From positions 2,944,719-3,008,718 of the forward strand of contig NC_044288.2 of NCBI RefSeq assembly GCF_004027225.2: a stretch of 64,000 nucleotides of DNA, in the 5' to 3' direction. Source of the DNA: Strigops habroptila. Its lineage: Eukaryota > Chordata > Aves > Psittaciformes > Psittacidae. Below the pieces are notes generated by a model. That model was not told the origin of the DNA. It saw nothing but the letters and a program-made list of their open reading frames with translations, and did not search any database. The position numbers and the translations under genes are program-made. Shown here piece by piece: positions 13,017 through 23,958 of the stretch (position 1 is its first letter; each line of letters begins with the position of its first letter).

Positions 13017-14124
13017 AGGCTTATACCTGCCACCAGCTTAGCACTGAATCCAGGTTAGGATTTGTTGCCAAGCCCTGTGCAAGGACAGTTGGTCCTGTAC
13101 CCTGGGATGAGCTGCTCAAGCAGAGGAGAGCGATGAAGCATCACTGCCCTCTACCTCTGCTCCTCACCCCAGCGCTGGAAGGGGAAGGGGCCGAGATGCC
13201 CACGTGTTTGCTATTAAGCAGCACCAGCATTGCCAAGGATGGGTCTGCAAAGCCCAGGGAAGCAGAGCTGCCAACAGCATCGTCAGAAGTGTGTTCAGCA
13301 TTCAACCATCTCTGGCAGCCAAGTCTTGCTGGCTGGGTCTGACGGCTTCGTTGGCTTTCCCTCTTAGTGTTGGTGGTTTTAAGAAGTCGAGCAGCTCTGC
13401 AGGAAGCTGATGTGCTGCTGGCTCCCAGCCTTCATCTGGGGGGTTTGGAAGCTCTGGGAATGGGCCCCTCAGGACAGATAATGGGGAAGTTTATTTGCAA
13501 GGGGGGAAAAGAAAAGGCTTTTGATTAAAGATATTCATTGGTGCTCAGCGAGCAGGATAAAGGCCTTCTCTTTGCTGGAAGTGGAGAACTCAAGGGCTTT
13601 ATTTGTTGAGTGAGCAGTCATTTTCTGTGGAAATAGTGTTTTCTGATGGAAAGATAAGAAGTGATTTTAGGTCAGAAAAGTGTTTAGGTGGAAAATTCCT
13701 CCCTGGCTGGAAAGATTTCCCCAGTCTCCCTGGAGGATGTGGGGAGTCGGGAAGGGAAAAGGAGCAGCGAAGATTTTAACCCAGCTATAAAAGAGGCTCT
13801 CAGAATGCTCATAAACTAGAACAGCTCCTTCACCATCACCCCAGGGACTTCATGGAAACCTAGATAGCTTGCAGAGTGGCAGATTGCATGTGGGTAGATC
13901 AGTATGGGGAGAGAAAGATATATATGGAGATCGACAGGATAGAGAGACGTCAAACTTTTGGTTCATCTTCCAGCAAAATAGCTGTGCCCTTTCTTCCTTA
14001 TCCCTTCCACAGGGAAAACTTGGCCCAGAGTCACTGAAATGAGGGTGCCTGTGGCAAAATCCTGTTTATAGGAAATCTGTGCTTTTCTCGGGTTGTTTTA
14101 TGCCACATGGAAACCTGCTGTTCT

Positions 14125-14420
14125 AGGGCTACTAATAGGGAATGGGGAGGTCTAGCAAATGCAGGATTTCTCCCCATTTACATTGGCCATGGCTTTGGCC
14201 AAGCTTTGCAAACCTCCAAGGATGGAGATGCCTCCACCAGGGCAGCAGCACCCTCAGTGAAGGACCTCCTGTACGTCCCAAGTCACAGCTTGGTACTATC
14301 CACCAGTACCAAGAAGAGTTTGGGTCCATCATCCATCATTTCTATCTGTCCTTCAAAGAGCTGTAGGCTGCTGTTAGGTCCCATCTTGGCCTCCTCTTCA
14401 CTCAACTAAATAAGCTCCAG
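14125..14420 (-). mobile_element. Old CR1 LINE fragment
   Basis: The order of blocks matches an antisense CR1 3' region: 'aaacctccaaggatggagatg', then 'ccctcagtgaaggacctcctg', then an 'agagctgtaggctgctgttagg' block. It is diverged and has lost its tail, which suggests an old insertion. Confidence 0.6.
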
Positions 14421-15371
14421 AGCCTCCCCTCTGCAGTTGGAGTGGGGAGCTGCCAAGACCTCAGCAGGCTCCCAGATATCTGCTGTCACTCTCTTTCCCT
14501 GGGGGGGAACTCTCTTTCTCCAGAGGGTCTCCATGACCTCTTCTTCCAAGGAACACACCACAGGCTTGCACAGACTCTGTTTGCCACCTCCTGCCCCTGG
14601 GGACACAGACATTGCTCACACCTCCACATGTTCCCAATGCAAGTGGTGTGTTCCCTCAGTTTGCAAGCACCGATTTCTTTGGCTTTGTTGTTAACTCATC
14701 CCAAGTGACAGCCAAGCAAACAGGGTCTGGGCCATGCAGAGCATCTCCTGCCTATCCATATGGGACATCAGGAGATCTCCAGGCTGCTCTTTCCCTGCTC
14801 CCAGCCAGGTGTCCATGATAAATCCTGCTCTCCGAAGCCTGCTGGCCACCGGGCTTGCACCTAATATGTTGCTGTCATTTCAGTTCATGTTCCAGGCAGT
14901 TTTCAAAGACACTTCAGTCATTTTCTTGGCTCTGCTGAACGTGCATGGCTGCATGTCCTCTGTGCTTGACATGAGCTTCAGAACAGCGCAGGCAAGGTGC
15001 AGATGGATCTGGGGGCATGAGGGGAAGGATACTGGGTAGTTATTCAATTAGTGCATGTCCTACAGCCCCATCAGCTCTGGTAGGACACTGTATTTGCCCC
15101 ACCAGCCTCCTGGATAACATCAATGTCTGTAGTTTGGGTTCCTGCGGATGGGCTTGCCTCAGTTTCCCAAAGCAAAGCAGAATGGATGTAGTTGAGCTCC
15201 ACGTGAGCAAATGCACCCATAGACACATGTTCACAAAGCCAAGGCCTGGGTTAGTCCTACAACAGCACATCATGCCTGGCCACTCAGCACTCATTTCCTG
15301 GTATAGCTTGGTGCAGTGTCCCCAGCACCGAGTGTGGGAGGCAGGATGCATCCTCGCTCCTCGGTGGGCTC

Positions 15372-15433
15372 ACATAGAATTATAGAATGGTTTGGGTTGG
15401 AAGGGACCATAAAGATCATCCAGTTCCAACCCA
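15372..15433 (-). mobile_element. CR1 tail fragment
   Basis: A 60-bp antisense CR1 3' end with the intact octamer tail ('catagaattatagaatgg') and the 'ttggaagggaccataaagatc' block. It is severely 5'-truncated. Confidence 0.85.
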
Positions 15434-16036
15434 CATCAGCAGCTGGTGCTAGGAAGAGAGGCAGGGGCTGTGTGGAGAGGGACAGGAAGTCTCCAGCTCA
15501 CTGCAGCAGTCATGAATGTCCGTGCTACTCATGGCTGGGGGAAGAAATAGGTCAGCAAGAGAAGTCTGAGGTCAGAGCATCCTTGCAGGATCGGCAGGTC
15601 ACCCGTCTTCTTCTTTTCTTTCTTCAATGTTTTTCTCCATCTCTGCCTAGAGCCTGGATTAGTTGTGGATCCAGTGCCTGTGACTCCAGGGATTTCAGGA
15701 AAGCTACAGTGTGTTTTAATCTCTTCCTGATTCAGGCTTCATTCAGGACTGTGGCTCTCTCCTATGATGCAGGAGGGGGTCCTAAAACTGTGTGTGAGCT
15801 ATGACACCAAAATCCTCCTTCCCTGCCTGACTTCCTCCTCCTCCTCCTCAGGTCCAGAGAGGAGAGAAAGGCCAGGCACAACCCCTGGGCATGCGTCAGC
15901 TGGGTCAAACAAGGGAGCATGCAGCATAGAATGGGAAGATGAATGAAAAACCAGGTTCTTTCCATCAAAGCATTGTGCACAAGGGTCTCCCATAGGCGTG
16001 ATTCCCAGCGTCTGGCTCCTGCAGCCTGGACATAGT

Positions 16037-16380
16037 GATGCCTTATTGCTCTCTCCAACTGCCTGACAGGAGGATGGAGCCAGGAGGGGGCTGGTCTCTG
16101 CTCCCAAGGAACAAGGGATGGGACAAGAGGAAACGGCCTCAAGCTGCACCAGGGCAGGTTTAGGTGGAGATGAGGAACAATTCCTTCCCCAGAGGGTGCT
16201 CAGGCATTGGAACAGGCTGCCCAGGGCAGGGCTGGAGTCACTGGCCCTGCAAGTGTTCGCACACCGTGTAGCCGAGGCCCTCAGTGCCATGGGTTAGTGG
16301 TGGCCTTGGCAGTGCTGGGAACGGTTGGACTTGATGAGCTTAAAGGTCTTTTCCAACCTCATTGATTCCGTGAGTCGATG
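16037..16380 (+). mobile_element. CR1 LINE fragment, older subfamily
   Basis: About 340 bp of sense CR1. Markers include 'gggacaagaggaaacggcct', 'gcattggaacaggctgccca' and the end block 'ggtcttttccaacctcattg'. The sequence belongs to a different, older subfamily than the 'aaggtcccttccaac' copies. Confidence 0.85.
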
Positions 16381-17650
16381 ACTCTCTGCCGAGCCCTGCA
16401 TCCCACAAGCAGTGCAGGAACCTTTCTGACTTATAAGGCCAGCTCTCCAAACTGCTGCTGACTGCCTAAAAAGGATGGTGACATTTAGTGGAGAAGAGGC
16501 CACCAAAGCGCATGGGACAGGAGGCACCAGCGGAGTCCCAAGGGACCATCCGAGGCTCTCCGGGTCTCCGGGTACAGCATCCCGAGGAGTTAGCAGGAAA
16601 ACGGCCCTTTGAAGGTGGGAGATGAAGGAAATGAAACGTTTTGACCCCCCTTTGTCTAGTCCTGTTCCAAAAATCCCTTAACAAATTCATACACCTGGCA
16701 GATGAGAACATGGCTTTTATTGTCCTGGTGTAACGGGACTGTGACAGCTCTGCCTACGTGGGGATGCAAGGGAGGCAAATCTGCAGGGCTGAGTCACAGC
16801 CATCATTAGATTAAACAGCACGTAGAGAAGAAAGGATGGCCAAACTTGCTGTTGTCCATGGGCACCCCAATTTGTGGCTATAAACCAGGCCTTATTTTCC
16901 AGCTCTACCATTTGATTTCATGAAAAACACCTTTTTTCTTCCTACAGATGTTGCCTCTTTCACTGTGCCTTCCTCAACCGAGCACTCCTGGGTGGAGGTA
17001 AAGGATAATTATTGGCTGCTTTATTTCTTCTAAGCACTGCTCAATCACAGAAGTCACACAATCGATGACGAACATGTTCTTAAGCATGGAAGGGGGTTTT
17101 ATTTAAAGCAAAACTATGATTCACCCTCAAATTTTACATTCAAAGTGCTTTAGAACTTGCAAATCTGTGGGGAACAAAGACCTTGCAGCCACATTGCCTA
17201 GGAAGACAAGAGCAGATACTGGAATGATTTCAGTTGTGACCTCAGTCAGACCTGTAAGAAAGCCTGGCAGGTTCAACTGCACCCCAGCTTTCATAGAGAC
17301 ACCCACCATGAGGTGTGTGCTCACATTAGAGAGGGCTGCTGGGTTCACCCATCCTACAGGACCCAGCCTGCTGCTTCTTGACAGCCCTTGAACACAGAAA
17401 ACCCCTTTCTTATTCTAAGAAGGGGCAATGTCTCTATTGCCTCAGCTCCTTTAACAACACTTGGCTTTTACAAAGCTTTCCTAAGTGGTGTCTTTATGTT
17501 TTTTTACACTGTCAGGTTTTTGAAGCCCTTGATGAGCCCAGCTATGGACTATGTGAATCCTTAAGGATTCCTTCCCATGTCCCTCCCAGCCCCTCCTGCT
17601 TCTCATTTTCCACTCAGCTTCCTTTGCTCTGGGATGTGCCGGATGGGGGT

Positions 17651-18270
17651 ATCATAGAACCATGGAATGGTTTGTGTTGGAAGGGACCTTAAAGTTCATC
17701 CAGTTCCAACGCCCTGCCACGGGCAGGGACACCTTCCACTAGAGCAGGTTGCTCCAAGCCCCTGTGTCCAACCTGGCCTTGAACACTGCCAGGGATGGGG
17801 CAGCCACAGCTTCTCTGGGAAAAGTCTGTGCCAGCGCCTCAGCACCCTCACGGGGAAGAGCTTCTGCCTCAGAGCTCATCTCAATCTCCCCTCTGGCAGG
17901 TTAAAGCCATTCCCCTTGGCCTGTCCCTACAGGCCCTTGCCCAAAGCCCCTCTCCAGGTTTCCTGGAGCCCCTTTAGGCACTGGAGCTGCTCTAAGGTCT
18001 CCCCTTCAGGAGCCTTCTCTTCTCCAGGCTGCCCCAGCCCAGCTCTCTCAGCCTGGCTCCAGAGCAGAGCTGCTCCAGCCCTCGCAGCAGCTCCGGGGCC
18101 TCCTCTGGCCTCGCTCCAGCAGCTCCACGTCCCTCTTGTGCTGTTGCCCCAGAGCTGGATCAGGACCGCAGGGGGGGTCTCCCCAGAGCACAGCAGAGGG
18201 GCAGGATCCCCTCCCTGACCTGCTGCTCCCGCTCTGGGGGTGCAGCCCAGCACACGGGAGGGTTCTGGGT
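17651..18270 (-). mobile_element. CR1 LINE fragment, about 620 bp
   Basis: A young antisense CR1 copy of the variant subtype with 'tctctgggaaaagtctgtgc' in place of 'tctctgggcaccctgtgc'. It otherwise runs parallel to the copy at 12,413-13,016 along its full length. Confidence 0.92.
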
Positions 18271-19704
18271 TCACCGATGGGTCATATTCTTGTATTGAAA
18301 TTCACTGGTCGAATTAGCACAAAAGGGAAGAAAATGTTCACTTTATTGCATCAAACCCCTCGTTGTCCCTCTCCCCGGGATTGCCCCTCCTGGGCTGTGC
18401 TGTCATATTGCTGCTGTGGATCACCCAGCCAGAGGGAGGGGATGCTGTGGGACGTGGGGAGCTGCACATCTCTGCTGCAAGGGCAGAAGGGAATGAGTCA
18501 GAGAGGAAATAGGGGGAGGGAGGCAGCTGATGAAAAGTCCTTGTTGTTAGAGGGAGATGGGGGGAAAAAAGAGGACAAAGAAGAAAAGGAAACACCAAAC
18601 CAGAGCTGCCCCGGTGCTCCTGAGGAGCCCCCATGAAGGAGGGTGACGTGAGGGCAGCCTGTGCTTCCCACACTGCTGCCTCCATCACCAGCACCCGCGC
18701 CAGCTCTGAGGGTCCCCAGCGCCTCCGGCCATCTGCAGCATCCCTACGTGACGGGTGGGAGGATGCTCTTGGGATGGGGTTCCTCCGGGACTGGGAATAA
18801 GCTGAGTCCTTGTGATGCTGGGACGTGACGTGTCCCTCGCTGGCGTCTGGGGAGGAGGGAAGCCAAAGAGTGGAAATGGGACCCTACCGAAAGAGCCAAA
18901 GCTGCAAGTATCTGTCAAAGCAACTCTTTCCACTCCTCACTCTTCCCCCTGGGATATTCCGAGCAGAGAGCTCAGTGCTCTGCTTCCCTGACCCAAATGA
19001 TGCTGCATTTGAGGGGATGCTTGTGGGTTTATGGCCCCGATCTGAGCACAGATAACACGGATGATGCCAGGAATAAAGCACAACAGCGGTGCTGCGTGGC
19101 TTGGAGAAATGCCCTCCTGAGACCATTCTGTCAGGGCCACCCCATGGAGTGTCACATGGAGCTGGGTAGCTCCAGAACAGGCAGTGGGACTGCAGGGTTT
19201 AGCTGGGAGAGGGGAGTTCTGCTGGAGATGGAAAAGGAGACACCCTATAACCTCTTGAAGTGCATGTGTATACAGGCTCCTACTATCAAAGAGAGATGAA
19301 GGGTGGGATTTACTTCATGGGCGACTGAGCAATGTGGGATGATGCTCTGGCTGTTGCCTGGAGGAGCTCTGGGGTGCCCTGTGTGTACCCCATTCCCCCA
19401 ACCAGCTGCACAGGGGAGGACTGCAGAGTCCAAGCAAACTCATCTCCCCCTTTGCAGTCTCTGGGTGGCCTGAACTAGGATTTGGTGGTGTTTAGAGCTG
19501 GTTCTATGTCCCTAAGCCCAGTGTTAGGTCTAGTTTGAGATCTGGAAAACCTCACAGGAGATCACCCACCACCTGCCCCAGCACCAGCAAGAGCTTGCTG
19601 GGACTCATTTGCAGGTAAGGCTTCAGCAACCTCTACACCAGGGAAAGGTCGCTGTCTTGTTCCCTTTCTTGTACCAGTAGATGTGGCTCTTCGGCAGCAG
19701 GAGG

Positions 19705-19773
19705 ACATGGCAGGGGGTTGGAACTGGATGATCTTAAGGTCCTTTCCAACCCAAACCATTCTATGGTTCTATG
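19705..19773 (+). mobile_element. CR1 tail fragment
   Basis: A 69-bp sense CR1 3' end: 'catggcagggggttggaact' through the octamer tail 'ccattctatggttctatg'. Confidence 0.85.
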
Positions 19774-20106
19774 TACACCTCTGCAAAGGACTCAGACCCC
19801 TGTTAGCTGCTGAGCCTTGTACAGGGTGAGCTGTACAGGGTGTGGGAAATGACCATCTGAACAGCACCTCTGATGGGAACCCCAACCAATGCAGTTGGTG
19901 GCACTGGTGGTGGCCTCTGACAACCCCCTCCTGTCCCCGACTGGACAGTGGGGGACATCTCCTTGGTGGGAGCAACCTGGATGGTCAGTGATTGCAGAAC
20001 AAAACCCTCCTGAGACAGCTCTTCAGCGCCAGCTCGAGCCCATGGCCATCATCCCATCCTGCCAGCCCCAGGGCTGGTGCTGGGCTCCTGTAGAGTCAGG
20101 GCAGGG

Positions 20107-20256
20107 ATCATAGAATCCCAGCCATGTTTGAGTTGGAAGGGACCTTAAAGCTCATCCAGTTCCAACCCCTGCCACGGGCAGGGACACCTTCCACTAGAGC
20201 AGGTTGCTCCAAGCCCCTGTGTCCAACCTGGCCTCTAACACTGCCAGGGATGGATC
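20107..20256 (-). mobile_element. CR1 LINE fragment
   Basis: A 150-bp antisense young CR1 3' end. It begins with the tail 'tcatagaatcccagccatg' and is truncated after 'cactgccagggatgg'. Confidence 0.88.
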
Positions 20257-21707
20257 CATGCAGGAGCTCATCGGTTTCCCATCTGGGTAAGCATCTCCCT
20301 GCCCAGGGGACTTTGTGCGTGGTGAAGAAGCAACTCTGTGCCTCTCTGAGAACACGTGAGCCAGGCTGGGGGGATGGAGAAGGTCACTGGAAGGGTGACA
20401 GCAGGGTGAGGACCAGCAGTGGGACATCATGTCCCAGCGAGGAGCATTGGGGCATCCCTGCTGCACCCTGGAGAGCCGCTCACATCCCTGGGGCCGCGCT
20501 CACCCGCCTGTGACCGAGCTGCAAACAACAAGACAACACTTATTTATCTCCTTTTCTTTTTAAAGACCAGATTTGGGCTTTTTTTACCCCAGAACAAGAC
20601 CTGCAAAGCTGCAGCAACCCATATGTGCTACAGCAGCACGTGTCAGAATGGGGTTAGCCGGGGCGAGGCTGCTCCGCTGCCTTCGGGAGCTGCTGGGATA
20701 CAGCCTGTTCCCACTCCCATCAGTGGTATTTATAGATGCAGATGTTTCTCTAGCAGCAGGGTTCAAGCTCGATGGGTTTATTTCTTTCCTTCTGACTCCC
20801 TGTCTTCCTTCACATCCCCTTTGCTCTTCAAAGCACTGCTGAGGGCAGGGGAAGCAGCTCCAGACACCAGCAGGGAGGTAGCAGAGTCACTGCCCGCGCT
20901 GGGGTTCAGGTGGGTTGAGGTGCCCCCGTGGCCCCCCACAAGGCCAAGGGCACAAACTGCTGCCCTGGCCCACAGGAGACACAGCAGCCCCATTGCACCC
21001 AGTGCAAACCACTGGGAGGGATTACTCGAGGGCAGGAGGGGGCTGAGCATGGGCACAGGTCCCTGGAGCATCCCCATTGTCTCAGCCAGCAGCAAACCTC
21101 AGCCCAGGGGATGCTTGGTCCATGCATCTGCAGAACAAAATGGAGATACTGGAGGCTAAGTGATGTTGGGCTGGTTGCTCCCCACTGTACTGTGGGTTTG
21201 ATCCCCTCAGAGGGGTCCCTCTCACCCTTGCCCATGGCCACAGGGCTCAAACACGCACAGAAGAGTCCTCACAGATGATGCTTGCCCACAAGCCCAGCCA
21301 AGCAGCCCTGATTTCACAGCCCCACTTGGCTTATTCCTCTTCCTGCTTTAACCCCAGCATCCTCCTACCCCAGGGGAGCCTGGTTGAACATCTGGGAAAG
21401 AGAAAAGACCCACTGAAATAAATGCATGCCCAAAGGGGCCAGCACCGGGTGATGCTGCCGCTGCCTCCCAGCATTATCTTTGGAGGCTGGGCACTGGTTT
21501 TGCTCCACAATTAATTAGAGCTGCTCTGTGGTGTGCCTGGGAGGCATTGATGGCTCCAGATGCGGCTCATGGAGCTCGGCGTGGCACTGGGAACACGCTG
21601 CAGGTCCAATGTGGATTTCCCCGGGTGCCTCATTGCAATGAATTATGTAAATGCTTTCCCCTCCTCTTCTGAGCAACAGCCAGTGCTGCTGCCCTGTGTG
21701 TGCACCA

Positions 21708-21983
21708 CAGAGTCAGAGTCACAGCCTGGGTTGGGTTGAAGGGACCTTAAATCTCCTCCAGTTCCAAGCCCCTACCACGGGCAGAGACACCTTCCACTAG
21801 AGCAGGTTGCTCCAAGCCCCTGTGTCCAACCTGGCCTTGAACACTGCCAGGGATGGGGCAGCCACAGCTTCTCTGGGCACCCTGTGCCAGCGCCTCAGCA
21901 CCCTCACAGGGAAGAGCTTCTGCCTCAGAGCTCATCTCAATCTCCCCTCTGGCAGGTTAAAGCCGTTCCCCTTGTCCTATCCC
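21708..21983 (-). mobile_element. CR1 3' piece of an inverted pair
   Basis: About 275 bp of antisense young CR1. It runs from the 3' tail region and stops in the 'ccattccccttgtcc' block. In consensus order, the point where it stops is next to the point where the plus-strand piece at 22,308-22,509 ends. Confidence 0.85.
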
Positions 21984-22307
21984 TCTCTTCACGTTTGGGA
22001 CTCTGGGTGCCCCCATCACCCTGGGCCTGGGTCCTCCGGGGGGTTCCTAAACCACTTCATGACCCACCCGAGCAGCTCCAGGAGGGCACCATCCCCACCC
22101 TTGGCTTTAAATTCAGTTTAATTTGGCATCACAGAGCTCACAGTTCCCTGTTGTAGAGCAAAACTGCTGCCTGGCTTTGCCTGGGCTCCCCAATGTTCCC
22201 ACATTATGCTTATTTCCCCCCATATCCATCATTCTGAGGTGCCCCCTCCCCAGGGAGAGCAAATTAGAGCAATTAAAGCCATATTAGAGCTAACTAAAGC
22301 CAACACA

Positions 22308-22509
22308 CGAGGGACGTGGATCTGTCGGAGCGAGTGCAGGGGAGGTCACAGAGATGCTGCGAGGGCTGGAGCAGCTCTGCTCTGCAGCCAGGCTGAGAGA
22401 GCTGGGCTGGGGCAGCCTGGAGAAGAGAAGGCTCCTGAAGGGGAGACCTTAGAGCAGCTCCAGTGCCTAAAGGGGCTCCAGGAAACCTGGAGAGGGGCTT
22501 TGGGCAAGG
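22308..22509 (+). mobile_element. CR1 internal piece, inverted partner
   Basis: About 200 bp of sense CR1 internal sequence ('gagggctggagcagctctgc' through 'gagaggggctttgggcaagg'). It has no 3' tail. Its 3' limit is adjacent in the consensus to the 5' limit of the opposite-strand piece at 21,708-21,983. Confidence 0.82.
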
Positions 22510-22840
22510 AGTGCAGGGTGCTGGCTGCAGGTTGAACGATGCAGAGCACAGGATGCAGGGTGCCAGACTCAGGGTGCACTACACAGGGAGCAGGATGCAG
22601 GGTGCAGAGAGCAGAGTACGGCTTAGAGATACAATATGCGTGGTCCAGGGTGCAGGGTGCTGGGTGCATGATGGTGGGTGCATGATGCTGGTGGAGGGTG
22701 CATGATGCTGGTTACATGATGCTGGGTGCAGGGTGCATGATGGTGGGTGCATGATGCTGGTGCAGGTTGCATGATGCTGGGTGCAGGGTGCATGATGCAA
22801 GGTTCATGTTGGGTGCAGGGTGCTGGGTGCTGGGTGTGCT
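22510..22840 (+). repeat. Minisatellite, gggtgcatgatgctg type
   Basis: Imperfect tandem units such as 'gggtgcatgatgctg' and 'ggtgcagggtgcatgatg' run for about 330 bp. The array begins exactly where the CR1 piece ends. A related but looser 'tgtgcacccctatgctg' pattern appears at 23,020-23,170. Confidence 0.85.
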
Positions 22841-23396
22841 TCAGCGTGTACCGCCAGCGCCCCCTCGTGGCTCAGCGCTGTCCTCTCTCTGTCCCCGCCT
22901 GCTCCTGGGGTGCGCAATGGGCCCCTCTCGCCCCACGGCTGCTGCAGGGCAGGGACCCCCCAGCACAGTGTGCACCCACCCAGGGACCCCCCGGCAGGGT
23001 GCACCCTGCGTGGGACACAGCCCAGCATGTGAGATGTGAACTCCAGCACAGCGTGTGCCCACCACGGTGCTACCCCCAGCCCCATGTGCCCCTGGGCACA
23101 GTGTGCACCCCTATGCTGTGCGCACACCATGTGTGTACCCCTATCTGTGTGCACCCCATGCTGTGCTCTCCACTTGGCTTACCACGACCACCACCCACTC
23201 TGTGACTCTTGGGGTGCCCGAGGCTGGCAGCAGGGTCCAGGGCTCCAGGCTGCTGTGACAGTTTATTCCCCCCCTGCCTGCACCCCCAGGGGAGCAGCGG
23301 TGCTCTCACCCTGGCATCAGGGCTGTTTAATCCATCCTTCTTCCTCCACCTCTCAGCACACATCAGGAAAGACTCCACAAGGACACATCTGATGGG

Positions 23397-23419
23397 TTTA
23401 TTCCAAACGAGACTTTATT
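23397..23419 (-). terminator. Candidate SERINC2 poly(A) signals
   Basis: Two copies of TTTATT on the plus strand (23,397-23,402 and 23,414-23,419) read AATAAA on the SERINC2 strand, about 540-560 bases past its stop codon. A third candidate is at 23,262-23,267. No cleavage site can be proven from sequence alone. Confidence 0.55.
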
Positions 23420-23958
23420 ACCAAGGAAACCCAACCTGTGCTCCAGTGAGGAGCAGGGACTGTCCTCCCATGGATGGGTGGGCAGGAGAGCCCTGGAGGA
23501 GCTGAGGCCATCACCACGGCTGGGGGATGCAGTGGGACATCTGCCTCCAGCCACAAATCCCTGAGGTCCGTTCTCATCCAGGCTCTTTGGGGAGGGAAAC
23601 CAGCCAGGTCCTGGGTCCTGGCACAACGGCAGGTCCTCAGACCCCCTCCAAAAGGCACCACGGTTCTGGAGCTCCAAGTGAGCTGGTGACACCAAACCCT
23701 CCCAAGGCAAGGCGGGGTGTCCGCTAGAAGAGGAGGGGATGGAGGCACCCCTAAAGGCACTAGACAAGCATGATAAGAGATGAGAAGAGCTTCAAAAACA
23801 TCCTCAAGTCTTCCCCAGCCCTTGCTGATTTTCAGTGCTTGGCACTTCATCCCTTTCAAATGAAAGCAGAAGACCTTCAAGAAGGCACAACCCAGCATTG
23901 CTGGGGCTGCCCCAGCCTCGAGGGACAAGGACACAATGGCTCCAACCCCAGGGCCACC

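Larger units (their letters stand above)
13017..17650. other. Intergenic, CR1 remnants and possible enhancer-like patch
   Basis: No gene is recognised. The AT-richer patch at 13,470-13,800 contains several GATAA-like words and poly-purine runs and may be a regulatory element; this is inference from composition only. CR1 fragments of different ages occupy about 14,125-14,420, 15,372-15,433 and 16,037-16,380. Confidence 0.45.
18271..23396. other. Intergenic, downstream of SERINC2
   Basis: No gene is recognised. Two short CR1 tails, an inverted pair of CR1 pieces and a 12-24 bp type minisatellite are listed separately. About 21,390-21,690 contains words such as 'ttgcaatgaattatgtaaat' in otherwise GC-rich DNA and could be a conserved noncoding element. 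Confidence 0.45.

Noticed and set aside
12511-13041. Long open frame with recurring protein text found also near 17,667, 22,085, 27,676, 52,223 and 62,085
   Set aside because: It is the 3' region of young CR1 copies read antisense. The recurrence reflects repeat identity, not a gene family.
1-23396. TINAGL1 or another gene expected beyond SERINC2 by human synteny
   Set aside because: No translated segment resembles TINAGL1, HCRTR1 or PEF1. In human the gap on this side of SERINC2 is large, so the next gene is probably outside the window.
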